44,838 nucleotides of DNA from Burkholderia sp. H160 (GTDB taxonomy: Bacteria > Pseudomonadota > Gammaproteobacteria > Burkholderiales > Burkholderiaceae). The translations under genes were made by a program, and so were the position numbers. A model generated the notes under the pieces. That model worked only from the letters and a program-made list of their open reading frames with translations. It had not been told where the DNA came from and ran no database searches. The DNA lies in contig ABYL01000051.1 in the NCBI GenBank assembly GCA_000173575.1, positions 1 to 44,838 on the forward strand, in the 5' to 3' direction. The stretch's first letter is position 1, and every line of letters starts with the position of its first letter. Below, piece by piece: positions 1 through 8,147 of this stretch.

Positions 1-494
1 TCGTAAAACGCGTTCGCAAATGCGAGAGTCGACGCTCCGCATCTGGCTCGGGCGAAGGGCCGGTTAGCATCATGAAGCCGCCGATGAGGGTCGGTAGCTG
101 AGCGTCTCCTATGGCCGAATTCTGTGCGTAGCTCGTCTGTGAGGTCGTGGAGGAATGCAGCCAGCCCAATGGCAGGTTTCCCGCTGCACTGCAAGCCGGC
201 TCGAGCCCAACTGTTGTCTTTGAACCGCCCCGTCAGATCCTCTTGATGGCTCGACGGGCGACTGGAGGCAAGCGGCCGCACACGGCCTGTTCGCCGGCGA
301 GGGGGCAGACGATGAGGTGCAGGCTAGAGACTGACGGGTGGGTTGACGCGATAAGGGCGCTTGTCGCGTGCGCGGATATCCGGCGCTCGCAGCCAACCAT
401 AGCGCTCACCAGATCGCGGCGTAGGGCACCCGCTTTGGCACGGTCTCTCGCCTGCCGCTCCGCGGGTCGTGACGCCAGCCGACAGTCCCGGTAA
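1..494. other. Gene-poor stretch at left edge
   Basis: I see no recognisable gene here. Open frames exist on both strands, but their translations are rich in Arg, Ser, Pro and Ala without any family motif, and none has a convincing ribosome binding site. The stretch lies downstream of the lipoprotein gene that ends at 495. It may be degenerate coding DNA, but I could not match it to a family. Confidence 0.5.
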
Positions 495-1112
495 TCAGTA
501 GCGCGAAAGCTGGCTCCCGTTGACCTGCACGCGCTCGCCCGTGCGCAGGTCGCCGGGCGTCGGCACGTTGAACGCGCGCGTTGAGCCGTCGCTCAGCTGC
601 ACGTCGATCTGATATCCGGCGGGCTGACCCATCTGCTGGCCGATCTGGTTGCCCGCGTAGGCTCCACCGAGCGCGCCGATGACGGTCGCGGCGTCGCGAC
701 CGTGCCCGCCCCCGATCTGATTACCAAGAACGCCGCCAACCAGCGCGCCGACGACGGTTCCCGCGATACCCGAAGTACCCGTGGCGCTACTCAAGGGCCG
801 GATGCCTGAGATCGTGCCGTACTGCGTGCCATATTGGTTGCCGTATTGCGAGTTGTACTGCGACCCGTACTGGCCGCCGTTTTGTGTGTCATACGGCTGT
901 TGCGGCGCAGGCGGCGACGCGTAGGCGGGTTGCTGCACGGTGCCCGGTTGCGCGTAGACGGGTTGGTTATACGCGGGCGCTGCATACTGGCTCTGGTAGC
1001 CTTGCTGCGAGCCGTACGGCGCGTAGCCTGGGGTAACGCACGCCGACAACGAAAGACTTGCTGCAGCGACAAGCACGGTGGTCAAGGCGGACTTGGTAGA
1101 GAGCATGGGCAT
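495..1112 (-). CDS. Glycine-zipper outer-membrane lipoprotein (SlyB/17-kDa antigen type)
   Basis: Predicted lipoprotein of about 205 residues. A hydrophobic signal peptide ends in the lipobox LSAC, giving a lipidated Cys at residue 23 when numbered from the ATG at 1106. A low-complexity Gln/Tyr/Pro/Ala linker (about residues 27-100) follows, with near-tandem NQYG/SQYG units at 79-97. Two glycine-zipper hairpins (about 113-135 and 142-156) match the Rick_17kDa_Anti / glycine-zipper 2TM family, and a short polar tail ends the protein. Family members sit in the outer-membrane inner leaflet and are linked to envelope integrity; no enzymatic role is known. Two in-frame ATGs (1112 and 1106) lie in front of the signal peptide, and neither has a strong Shine-Dalgarno, so the exact start is uncertain. 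The frame stays open upstream to 1388, but that part lacks lipoprotein character. It appears to be a single-gene unit. Confidence 0.85.
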   Translation of the reverse strand: MPMLSTKSALTTVLVAAASLSLSACVTPGYAPYGSQQGYQSQYAAPAYNQPVYAQPGTVQQPAYASPPAPQQPYDTQNGGQYGSQYNSQYGNQYGTQYGTISGIRPLSSATGTSGIAGTVVGALVGGVLGNQIGGGHGRDAATVIGALGGAYAGNQIGQQMGQPAGYQIDVQLSDGSTRAFNVPTPGDLRTGERVQVNGSQLSRY

Positions 1113-2204
1113 CAAGGTATGGTTGGCATCGTCGCCGCGCCGGGCACAGCGAGCATAAAGAGGAAGGCGGTTGCGCGGCAGTATAAGGAAAGCCTTCCCA
1201 GACGTCCGCTGCGCGACGGTAACAACGTGTAAAGTCCGTTGCGAGGTGAATGGCGGTGGGCGGCGGTATATATGGATGGCGACGACGTTGCGAAAACTCC
1301 GGCGGGTGGCGAATGCGGTTGTGATGTGATGGACGACTCCCGCCATCCCCCGGCCTGACGGGACGTCCGCTGCTGCTGCACTCGGCATCAGGAGTGCGCA
1401 CTACGTTAGCGTTCGCTCCAGAGAGCACCTCGCCGTTGCGGGCATTGAGCCTTCCGTCGGTAGCCGGGGAGACAGCTACGCAACGCACGCTATCGGTGCA
1501 ATCTGGCCCCCTACTTCCGTGGTCGGCCACGACCTGCTGTTCAGCTAGCGGGGAAACCTGCCGTCGGAACGGTCGCAATACTCCGGAACCTGACGGAGGA
1601 GCCACGCACACAACTCGGCCACAACTGGCGTTGCAGCGGACTGCGTTCTACGTCGGCGACGTGGCGGATTGCTGACGTTGGCAACCTATTGAAGGAGTAT
1701 GCGACCCGAAATGCATGAATTCCTACTATGGACCTATGCGCGCGTGCGCAGCCAACAGGAACTAACCACAGGAGTCCAGCCTGAGCCAATAGAAAATCGG
1801 AATGTTTGTAGCATTGCGTTGTGGGCCCCAAGTCGGCAATGCTACCCGTAGCCCCCGCACGCTGTTCGATCGCCGACCGGCTGCTCCGGCCAAACATCAG
1901 ACGCCAAAACCACTGGCCCTTCGCACGCGCCCTAGCCTCGCGTTTCAGATTATGCTTAACTGTCTGTCATGCAACATTTCAAGACCCATTGACGCGATAG
2001 AGCGCTCAGGATTCACTTTAACCCGTCAATTATCTCGCACATTGATTCAAGAAAAATCCATGACTTATCACCGCACCGCAAATGAATTCACGTTTTGATT
2101 AATTTCTGAAAAAAACGTCCACTTTCTGGTTTAAAGACCCGCACGAACCCGCAAAATCGGCCCCAACTTACCGTTCAGCTTTTCCTTTAAATTTGCCCGC
2201 ATTT
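1113..2204. other. Long intergenic stretch, AT-richer toward 2290
   Basis: About 1.1 kb with no gene I can support. From roughly 1930 onward the base composition becomes clearly more AT-rich than the flanks, which is typical of a promoter region or of acquired DNA. The part nearest the AraC gene contains the repeats described at 2205-2271. The left part (1113-1400) must contain the lipoprotein promoter, but I could not identify a clear -35/-10 pair. Confidence 0.5.
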
Positions 2205-2271
2205 GCTTTATTCGACAGGGGTGATCAATAAAGCGGAAGATGAAATTGGTTTTCAAATTCCGCTTTATTCG
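2205..2271. promoter_or_regulatory. Candidate operator: perfect 12-bp inverted repeat plus a direct half-site
   Basis: AATAAAGCGGAA (2227-2238) and TTCCGCTTTATT (2258-2269) are exact reverse complements separated by 19 nt, so the arms are 31 bp apart, about three helical turns. A further copy of the core GCTTTATTCG occurs at 2205-2214 and again at 2262-2271. No T-run follows the repeat, so a terminator is unlikely. It lies about 135-200 bp before the AraC-family start, which fits an autoregulatory or activator site with several half-sites. That role is inference. Confidence 0.5.
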
Positions 2272-2403
2272 TGACATCCCGCTCAATACTTGCTGCCGCG
2301 GTCGATGCGATTACGATTCCTGAAATTTGTGTCGCCATTGAACCCCTCCAGCGCCTATGGAACAATGGACAGAGTTCACATAAAGCAGGACATAACGTGC
2401 ATC

Positions 2404-3336
2404 ATGGCCTCTGACCAACAGCGCCGCCGGACCGTTCTGCATTTCGGACTCTATGGCGCGGAAACCGACCAATCCTGGGTCGACATGGTGCATTACGAAC
2501 GCATTCCCCTGCGTGCCGGCCGTTTCGACTTCGACATCAAGCCGCACGTCCACGATGCGCTGATCCAGGTGCTCTACGTCACCGCCGGGGGCGGCGAGAC
2601 CTTCATCGACGGCAAGACCTGGGCAGTCGAAGCGCCATGCCTGATCGTCGTGCCGGCGCGCTCGGTCCACGGCTTTCACTTCCGCAGCGACATCGACGGT
2701 CACGTCATCACCGCCGCGCAGTCTGCACTGGAATCGCTGGCGATGACGGCCGCGCCCGATCTGCTGGAATTCATCCGCACGCCGACGGTGCTGTCGATCG
2801 ATCCCGACGTCGAGCGCGGCACACCTCTGGACACACTATTTCAGTCGATCGGGCGCGAGGCGGAGAGCCACGAGCGCTGGCAGTTCACCGCAGGCGCAGC
2901 ACTGGCGATCACCCTGTTCGTCAAGATCGGGCGCCTCAGCGAGAGCGCCCGGCTTTCAGCCAGTTCCGAGCAGCGGACCATGGCCGCGCGGATCGAGCGG
3001 TTCCGCGCCCTGCTCGACCGCCATTGCCGTGAGCGGCGGCCGGTCGCCAGCTATGCCGATGAGATGGGCGTGACCACCGGCCAACTCTCCCGCATCTGCC
3101 GTGCCACCTTCGGGGTCTCGGCAATCGAGGCAATCGATGCACGCTCGATCCATGAGGCCAAGCGGCTGCTCGGCTATTCGACGCTCAGCGTGAAGAAGAT
3201 CGCCAGTGAACTGGGCTTTCAGGACGAGGCCTATTTCGGTCGCTTCTTCCGCAAGCAGACGGGATTCCGGCCAACCGAGTACCGCTCCGCGGCCCACGAT
3301 CGATCCTTGCCGCCTGAAACGGGGAGCGCGGGCTGA
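2404..3336 (+). CDS. AraC-family regulator, PobR-like
   Basis: Transcription factor of about 310 residues. The N-terminal half is a cupin-type effector domain (about residues 30-115, including KPHVHDALIQVLYV and a PARSVHGFHF stretch). The C-terminal part (about 205-295) is a double helix-turn-helix of AraC type, with the typical second-motif pattern KKIASELGFQDEAYFGRFFRK. This arrangement resembles PobR-type regulators that respond to hydroxybenzoate-like aromatics and activate hydroxylase genes; the effector here is not known. The start at 2404 is chosen because the translation before it looks non-coding; an AGGA lies 13 nt upstream, and an alternative ATG is at 2365. The gene is convergent with the reductase-P450 fusion, with 24 bp between stop codons, which suggests it controls that enzyme. 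A perfect inverted repeat lies upstream at 2227-2269. Confidence 0.85.
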   Translation: MASDQQRRRTVLHFGLYGAETDQSWVDMVHYERIPLRAGRFDFDIKPHVHDALIQVLYVTAGGGETFIDGKTWAVEAPCLIVVPARSVHGFHFRSDIDGHVITAAQSALESLAMTAAPDLLEFIRTPTVLSIDPDVERGTPLDTLFQSIGREAESHERWQFTAGAALAITLFVKIGRLSESARLSASSEQRTMAARIERFRALLDRHCRERRPVASYADEMGVTTGQLSRICRATFGVSAIEAIDARSIHEAKRLLGYSTLSVKKIASELGFQDEAYFGRFFRKQTGFRPTEYRSAAHDRSLPPETGSAG

Positions 3337-3360
3337 CTCGACCTTGCCCCCCGATCCGGT

Positions 3361-6150
3361 TCAGGCCGATAACCCACCCAGCTTCACGAACAGGTGTTCC
3401 GGCCCGGAGTTGGTCAGGTTGTTGCCTCGCACATACTGGATCGGCCTTGCCGGATCGAGCGCAATATCGCCAACCTTGCGGGCTAGAGCCTTCGTCGCGA
3501 TCAGCGTCTCCAGCTTGGCGAGCGGCGCGCCAAGGCATTTGTGCATACCGTTGCCGAAACCCAGATGGCCGCTGGAATCGCGGTCGATGTCGAACGTCTC
3601 GCCCTCGGCAAACTTGCGGCTGTCGCGGTTCGCAGCCGACAGCAGCAATCGCACGACCGCGCCCTTGGGCAGATCTACGCCCGCGACAGTGGTCGCCTCG
3701 GTGGTGATGCGGCTCACGCGCTGGACGGTACCGCGATAGCGTGCCACCTCCTCGACGAAACGCTCAGCGTCGGCGGGGTTTTCGCGGATACGTCCCAGCA
3801 GATCCGGCTGCTCGGCGAACATGCGAAAAGCGTTGGCGACAAGGATAGTCGTCGTATCGTGCCCGGCGATAAAAACGAAGGCGCACAACTCCTTCGCTTC
3901 CTTTTCCGAAAGCAGCCCGTCCTTCCACATGCGCGCGATATGTCCGCCGATCGACTGGCTGTCGGTCAAAGCGAGCCGCTCCATCGCTTCCTTCAGATAA
4001 GCGAAGAAAGCCTGTGCGCTCTGCTCGTCGGTGCCGGTCCCCGGCGCATTGCGAGCGAGGCGCCCGAAATAGCTAAAGGTCTCGTCCGACCAGAACTTCA
4101 TCTTTTCCTCATCCTCGTTCGGCACGTCGATCATCGTGGAGATGGTCGAGATGCTGAGCGGGATGGCGAAATCGTTGACGACATCACCGCCGCCTTTGGC
4201 AATCATCGCGTCGAGCAGGTCCTCTGCCCTTTGCGCGATCTGCTCGACAAAGGGATCGAGTGCCAGCGGCAGGAAGGACGGCTGGACGACCTTGCGTAAC
4301 CGCGAATGGTCGGGCGCATCAAACAGCGTCAGGAACGTCAGCGGCGGCGGGCTGACGACCTCGGAGGAAAACAGCTTCGGGTTGCGGATCGCCTGGTAGA
4401 CATCGTCATAGCGCGACAGGAACCACACGTCCGAAGTCGCCGACTGGCAACGCAGAACTGGCGCATGCTCCCGCATCCAGCGGTAGTGCTCGTAAGGGTC
4501 GCCTTGAGAGCCGTCATCGACCACCTTGAATGGCTCCAACCCCTCGGGCCAGTCCAGTTCGTGTGAATAGGCCGGAAGCGTGCTGCCCGTGAATGGGCAG
4601 ACCTGCGGCGCGCTCTGCGGCACAGCAGACGGGAGAGCGGGGGCCGCTGCGGCCACGGGTGCCGTCTTGCCGATCGCCATGCGCTCAAGCGCCCGGCTCA
4701 TCGTGGCCTTGGAATGGTGCGCATGCAGCGCAATCACGTCCCGCGCCGCGTTCAGGTCGCCCAGTTCGAAGGCGGCGACAATGTCCCGGTGCTGCTGCAC
4801 GATATCGCCGACGATCTCGATCTGGTCGGTCAGCGCGCGAGCAATGTAGTCCTGCACGGCCAGTTGCCGGTAGAGCGCGATCAGCTGGGCGTTCCCGGAA
4901 GCTTCGATCGTGAACAGATGAAAGGCGTGGTTTGCCTCGATGTAGCGTGGAACGTTGGTAAAGTACCGACCGCGCACGAACGGCGCCGTCGCCTCGGCAA
5001 GCTGGCGGAATGTGATCAATTGCTCGCTCGACAGCCGGCCCATGGTCAGCTGAGCCGCCCCCAGTTCGAGAGCCATGCGCAGATCGAAGGCTTCATCGAC
5101 ATCGACAGGAGCGATGCGCTCCTCGCCGGTCTGAACCACCAGGCCGGTGCCGGCGAACTTCTCATAGTAGAAGTTGCGCGGCGTCAGCCCTTCGGACGAG
5201 AGAAAATCGCGCACCGCGTCGACCATCGGCGGCGGGCCGCAGAGGTAGACATCCGCATCGCCATCGTTGAGCTGGGAGGCGCGGATGTGGTGGGTCACAT
5301 AGCCCTTGTTGGGATGGGCACTGTCGGGGCTGGCGACGGTGCAAGCGTAGGTGAAGTTCGGCAGGCGCTGCGCATAGATTTCGAGCCGGTCGACGCCAAC
5401 CAGATCCTCATCGCTGTTCACACCCAGGATCATGTGGACTGGATACGGGCTGCCGCCGTCCTCGACGATCTTGTCCAGCATCGACAGGAACGGCGCGAGG
5501 CCCGTGCCACCTGCCAGAAACAGCACTGGCCGCTCAATGGGGCGCAGGTAGAAGCTTCCCATCGGGCCGCGAATCTCGATTGGGTCGCCTACTTTGGCGG
5601 TTTCGCAGAGCCAGGTCGACATCACCCCTTGACGCACATTGCGCACAAGGAAAGACAAGTGCGGCTCGGACGGCCCCGAGCTGAAGGAGTAGGACCGTGT
5701 CTGATCGGTACCGGGCACCCGGATGTTGACGTACTGCCCAGGAAGGAAGCTCAGATCTGCGCGGTTCTCGAGCTCGACCGAGAAGGCGATCGTGGTGTCC
5801 GACGCTCGTTGGCAGGCGACGATCCGTCCGCTGTGGGAAGACGGGCCGGTACCCGACACATCGGAGTTCGTGGCGATCTGGATCACACAGTCGGAACGTG
5901 GGCTCATCTGGCAGGTGAGAACCTTGCGGGCGCTCGCCTCCTCCGGACTAAGCGCATCTTCCACGCAGTCGCCCATAACGTACTCGCCGGACTCGCAGAC
6001 CGCCTTGCAGGTGCCACACACACCATCACGGCAATCGAGTGGAATATTGATCCTGGCGCGAATGGCAGCGTCGGTGACGCGCTCGCCCTCCTCGCACTCG
6101 ATGAAGCGGGTCACTCCGTCCTCAAAACGGAGGGTTATCTGATGGGCCAT
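3361..6150 (-). CDS. Self-sufficient P450: BenC-type reductase + FCD domain + cytochrome P450 fusion
   Basis: A 929-residue single-chain monooxygenase. Residues 1-95 form a plant-type 2Fe-2S ferredoxin with ligands C40, C45, C48 and C80. Residues 105-335 form a ferredoxin-NAD reductase with the FAD motif RSYSFSS (152-158), the NAD motif GGTGLAP (214-220) and CGPPPMV near 304, closest in style to benzoate dioxygenase reductase BenC. Residues about 352-485 look like an FCD ligand-binding domain, normally the C-terminal half of GntR regulators, here without any DNA-binding domain. An Ala/Pro linker (497-515) leads to a P450 (about 518-929) with AGHDTT (762-767), ExxR (E801-R804) and the heme-binding FGNGMHKCLG (C872). 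All catalytic motifs are present, so electrons could pass from NAD(P)H to heme within one protein. AGGAGA lies 11 nt before the ATG. The substrate is unknown; the PobR-like neighbour hints at an aromatic acid. Confidence 0.9.
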   Translation of the reverse strand: MAHQITLRFEDGVTRFIECEEGERVTDAAIRARINIPLDCRDGVCGTCKAVCESGEYVMGDCVEDALSPEEASARKVLTCQMSPRSDCVIQIATNSDVSGTGPSSHSGRIVACQRASDTTIAFSVELENRADLSFLPGQYVNIRVPGTDQTRSYSFSSGPSEPHLSFLVRNVRQGVMSTWLCETAKVGDPIEIRGPMGSFYLRPIERPVLFLAGGTGLAPFLSMLDKIVEDGGSPYPVHMILGVNSDEDLVGVDRLEIYAQRLPNFTYACTVASPDSAHPNKGYVTHHIRASQLNDGDADVYLCGPPPMVDAVRDFLSSEGLTPRNFYYEKFAGTGLVVQTGEERIAPVDVDEAFDLRMALELGAAQLTMGRLSSEQLITFRQLAEATAPFVRGRYFTNVPRYIEANHAFHLFTIEASGNAQLIALYRQLAVQDYIARALTDQIEIVGDIVQQHRDIVAAFELGDLNAARDVIALHAHHSKATMSRALERMAIGKTAPVAAAAPALPSAVPQSAPQVCPFTGSTLPAYSHELDWPEGLEPFKVVDDGSQGDPYEHYRWMREHAPVLRCQSATSDVWFLSRYDDVYQAIRNPKLFSSEVVSPPPLTFLTLFDAPDHSRLRKVVQPSFLPLALDPFVEQIAQRAEDLLDAMIAKGGGDVVNDFAIPLSISTISTMIDVPNEDEEKMKFWSDETFSYFGRLARNAPGTGTDEQSAQAFFAYLKEAMERLALTDSQSIGGHIARMWKDGLLSEKEAKELCAFVFIAGHDTTTILVANAFRMFAEQPDLLGRIRENPADAERFVEEVARYRGTVQRVSRITTEATTVAGVDLPKGAVVRLLLSAANRDSRKFAEGETFDIDRDSSGHLGFGNGMHKCLGAPLAKLETLIATKALARKVGDIALDPARPIQYVRGNNLTNSGPEHLFVKLGGLSA

Positions 6151-6412
6151 GGCGGTGTCTCCTCTAGAGCCGCCCGAACAGTCCGCTGCGCTGGCGGTAT
6201 GCTCGGGCGGGGAGGCGCGCGAGATAATCTTGTTTCTCGCAAGCGCCCGGTGGGTTTAGTGACACCAATTTAGAGCCTGAGCCGCGATCCCCTCAATGGA
6301 CAGAGACGACGTTAACCCGGACAAAACGTGCATTGTGATGGATGCCGGATGACCGTAGTAACCCGGACCTCACCCGCCTTCCGCGCGCTGGCAAACGGGC
6401 GCCGCAGCGCGG
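6151..6412. promoter_or_regulatory. Upstream region of the reductase-P450 gene
   Basis: This 262-bp stretch must hold the leftward promoter of the fusion gene, since nothing else precedes it. An AGGAGA ribosome binding site is at about 6162-6167 on the minus strand. I found no convincing copy of the GCTTTATT repeat that precedes the AraC gene, so a shared operator is not demonstrated. Confidence 0.35.
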
Positions 6413-6649
6413 TCACTCCACCGACTTCACCATATCCTCGATCACCTTCTTCGCGTCGCCGAACACCATCATCGTCTTGTCCATGTAGAACAGGTCGTTG
6501 TCGAGCCCGGCGTAGCCCGCCGCCATCGAGCGCTTGTTGACGATCACCGTCCGCGCCTTGTACGCCTCGATGATCGGCATGCCCGCGATCGGCGACTTCG
6601 GATCGTTCTTCGCCGCCGGATTCACCACGTCGTTCGCGCCGAGCAGGAG
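6413..6649 (-). pseudogene. pntB: 3' remnant of NAD(P) transhydrogenase beta subunit
   Basis: The last ~78 codons of a PntB-like protein, ending in a normal stop. Readable landmarks are [42 protein letters not shown] and [10 protein letters not shown], which make up the NADP(H)-binding C-terminal domain III of proton-translocating transhydrogenase. A full PntB is about 460-490 residues, so over 80% of the gene is missing. Homology stops near 6649, and the next recognisable sequence is an ArsR tail on the opposite strand. No pntA or membrane domain is nearby, so this is probably a scar of recombination at or duplication from a pntAB locus. It cannot make a functional protein. Confidence 0.85.
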
Positions 6650-6676
6650 CTGCCACTTGACCACGGCGTATGCGCC

Positions 6677-6847
6677 AGCCAGATCGACGCGCGCTGCAAT
6701 CTGTCGCAGTCGACAGTATCGGTCCACCTCGCCGCACTGCAACGCGCGCGTCTAGTGACCGCAAAGTGGATTGGCCAGTGGGTCTTCTTCAAGCGCAACA
6801 AGCCGGCGATCGAGGCATTTCTCACGTACATCAACTCCCAGTTGTAG
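6677..6847 (+). pseudogene. 3' remnant of an ArsR-family regulator
   Basis: Reading in the frame that ends at the TAG of 6845-6847, the sequence encodes about 55 residues with the winged-helix pattern of ArsR/SmtB proteins: [20 protein letters not shown], then a wing LVTAKWIGQWVFFKRN and a terminal helix PAIEAFLTYINSQL. The first helices and the start codon are missing. The upstream sequence switches to the pntB remnant on the other strand within about 30 bp. The DNA-recognition helix is present, but there is no start codon or ribosome binding site, so I call it a remnant. An alternative is expression from an unseen start inside the pntB part, which seems unlikely. Confidence 0.7.
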
Positions 6848-7131
6848 TCGGCAGATCGCATCGATTGGCTTCGCCGTTTTGGGTCCAATCGGTGGATCCG
6901 TCGCCACATCCATCGCCCTCTGGCAAGCATCGGGCTCTCCTCATCACCTGTGTTGCAGAGAAGCGCTCGGCGCATTCGCAACGTCCTGCCGATCCCCCTC
7001 CCCTCGATCAACGACTTTAGCCCTGCGTTGAGTTCACTTCGGCCGGAGTCTGCCCAGATATTCCCTCTGGGGACGTCTTGATAGAATCGCAGGTTATTCA
7101 ATGACAGATTTCAAAATCTCATAGGGACATC

Positions 7132-7725
7132 ATGGACAATCCCACCCGCTCGGCGCGATCCCGAAATGCTGCCATCAAGGCGGCGCTGGCAATCCTGTCC
7201 AGGAACGGTCCCGGTGGACTGACCTTCGACGCCTTGTCGCGCGAGAGCGGGATCAGTAAAGGCGGCTTACTGCATCAGTTCGGTACCAAGGCCAATATCC
7301 TCAAAGCCCTCCTTGCCTACCAGAAAGAGCACTACGACTCGTTTGCCGACAGCTTCCTCTCCGCCAACAGAGATTCTCTTCGAGAGCCGACACTCTCGTC
7401 AGGAATCGCGGTAGCCCGAGAGTCCAGCAATCAACCGAACTCGGAGGCAAGAGCGGTTCTCGCGGCACTCGTGGAAGATCCCGCTCTGCTGGATGAAATC
7501 TGCGAACTCGACTCATCGAACATCCGAAAAATCCGGAGCGAAGCTGAAGACGCGGACCTTGCTCTTGTGCGACTTTTTGCGGCCCGAGGTCTGGCTTACA
7601 CCAAGCTCCTCGGGCTCAATCCTCTTTCAGATAGACAGCGGGAACGAATCTTCAAAGTGCTGCTGGATGAGGATCGTTGGGCATCACATGGCCCGATCAA
7701 ATCTGGAAATAAAACGTCCGAGTAG
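7132..7725 (+). CDS. TetR-family regulator
   Basis: A 197-residue repressor-type protein. The N-terminal helix-turn-helix (about residues 10-60) reads typically: ALAILSRNGPGGLTFDALSR, then ESGISKGGLLHQFGTKANIL. The C-terminal domain (about 75-185) resembles TetR_C_37-type ligand-binding domains, with the ending LLGLNPLSDRQRERIFKVLL. A purine-rich AGGGA lies 6-10 nt before the ATG. The gene is flanked by remnants on both sides, so its target is unclear; many members of this type repress an adjacent efflux or dehydrogenase gene. The C-terminal segment is similar to the TetR tail encoded on the opposite strand at 7869-8147, suggesting the two are paralogues. Confidence 0.85.
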   Translation: MDNPTRSARSRNAAIKAALAILSRNGPGGLTFDALSRESGISKGGLLHQFGTKANILKALLAYQKEHYDSFADSFLSANRDSLREPTLSSGIAVARESSNQPNSEARAVLAALVEDPALLDEICELDSSNIRKIRSEAEDADLALVRLFAARGLAYTKLLGLNPLSDRQRERIFKVLLDEDRWASHGPIKSGNKTSE

Positions 7726-7868
7726 GTATCCGCGGAAAAAAGCACTATCGCCCGAGCACGTGTGCCAGCAGTTTGAATGGAAATCACTGGGCACGTGAAC
7801 GCGACGCGCAGCGGCCTTCATAAGCCCGATTGCACACGCAGCGCGGAGGTCTTGATGTCGTCCCAGAG

Positions 7869-8147
7869 TCACCGTGTTTCCTGTTTTTCACTCCAGCCCC
7901 AGGCCTGAACGTCGAGCAATCGATCGTACAGTCTCTCGCGCTCCTCGTCTTTCAATGGCGAGAGTGCCAAAAGGCTCGTGAAGGCGATACCAATGGATGC
8001 GGCCCAGCGCAGAACCGCGACGTCACTATCCGAAGACTCGCCACGAATATTCCGTAGCGTCTCGGCGTGCCCCTGTCGGACAGTGGCGACGCGCTTCTGA
8101 TCATGAACAAGGAGCGAGAGAATCGCGCGATGTACCTCGGTGATGCT
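7869..8147 (-). pseudogene. 3' remnant of a second TetR-family regulator
   Basis: The minus strand in the frame ending at 7869 encodes about 92 residues of a TetR C-terminal domain: VHRAILSLLVHDQKR, AETLRNIRG, VAVLRWAASIGIAFTSLLAL and SPLKDEERERLYDRLLD. No helix-turn-helix or start codon is found upstream; beyond about 8147 the plus strand reads as a short-chain dehydrogenase instead. The segment is too long and too family-like to be chance. It resembles the end of the intact TetR protein at 7132-7725, which lies in inverted orientation only 143 bp away. It probably belonged to a TetR gene that was divergent from the dehydrogenase. Confidence 0.75.

Noticed and set aside
147-494. A 115-codon open frame at the left edge
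   Set aside because: No ribosome binding site, no motif and a composition typical of random GC-rich DNA.
2227-2269. Inverted repeat considered as an intrinsic terminator or insertion-sequence end
   Set aside because: It has no T-run, a 19-nt gap and no transposase or target duplication nearby; an operator is the simpler reading.
4714-6273. A 519-codon open frame on the plus strand over the fusion P450
   Set aside because: It is antisense to a protein with complete domain motifs; its translation has no family features and arises from the GC-rich codon pattern.
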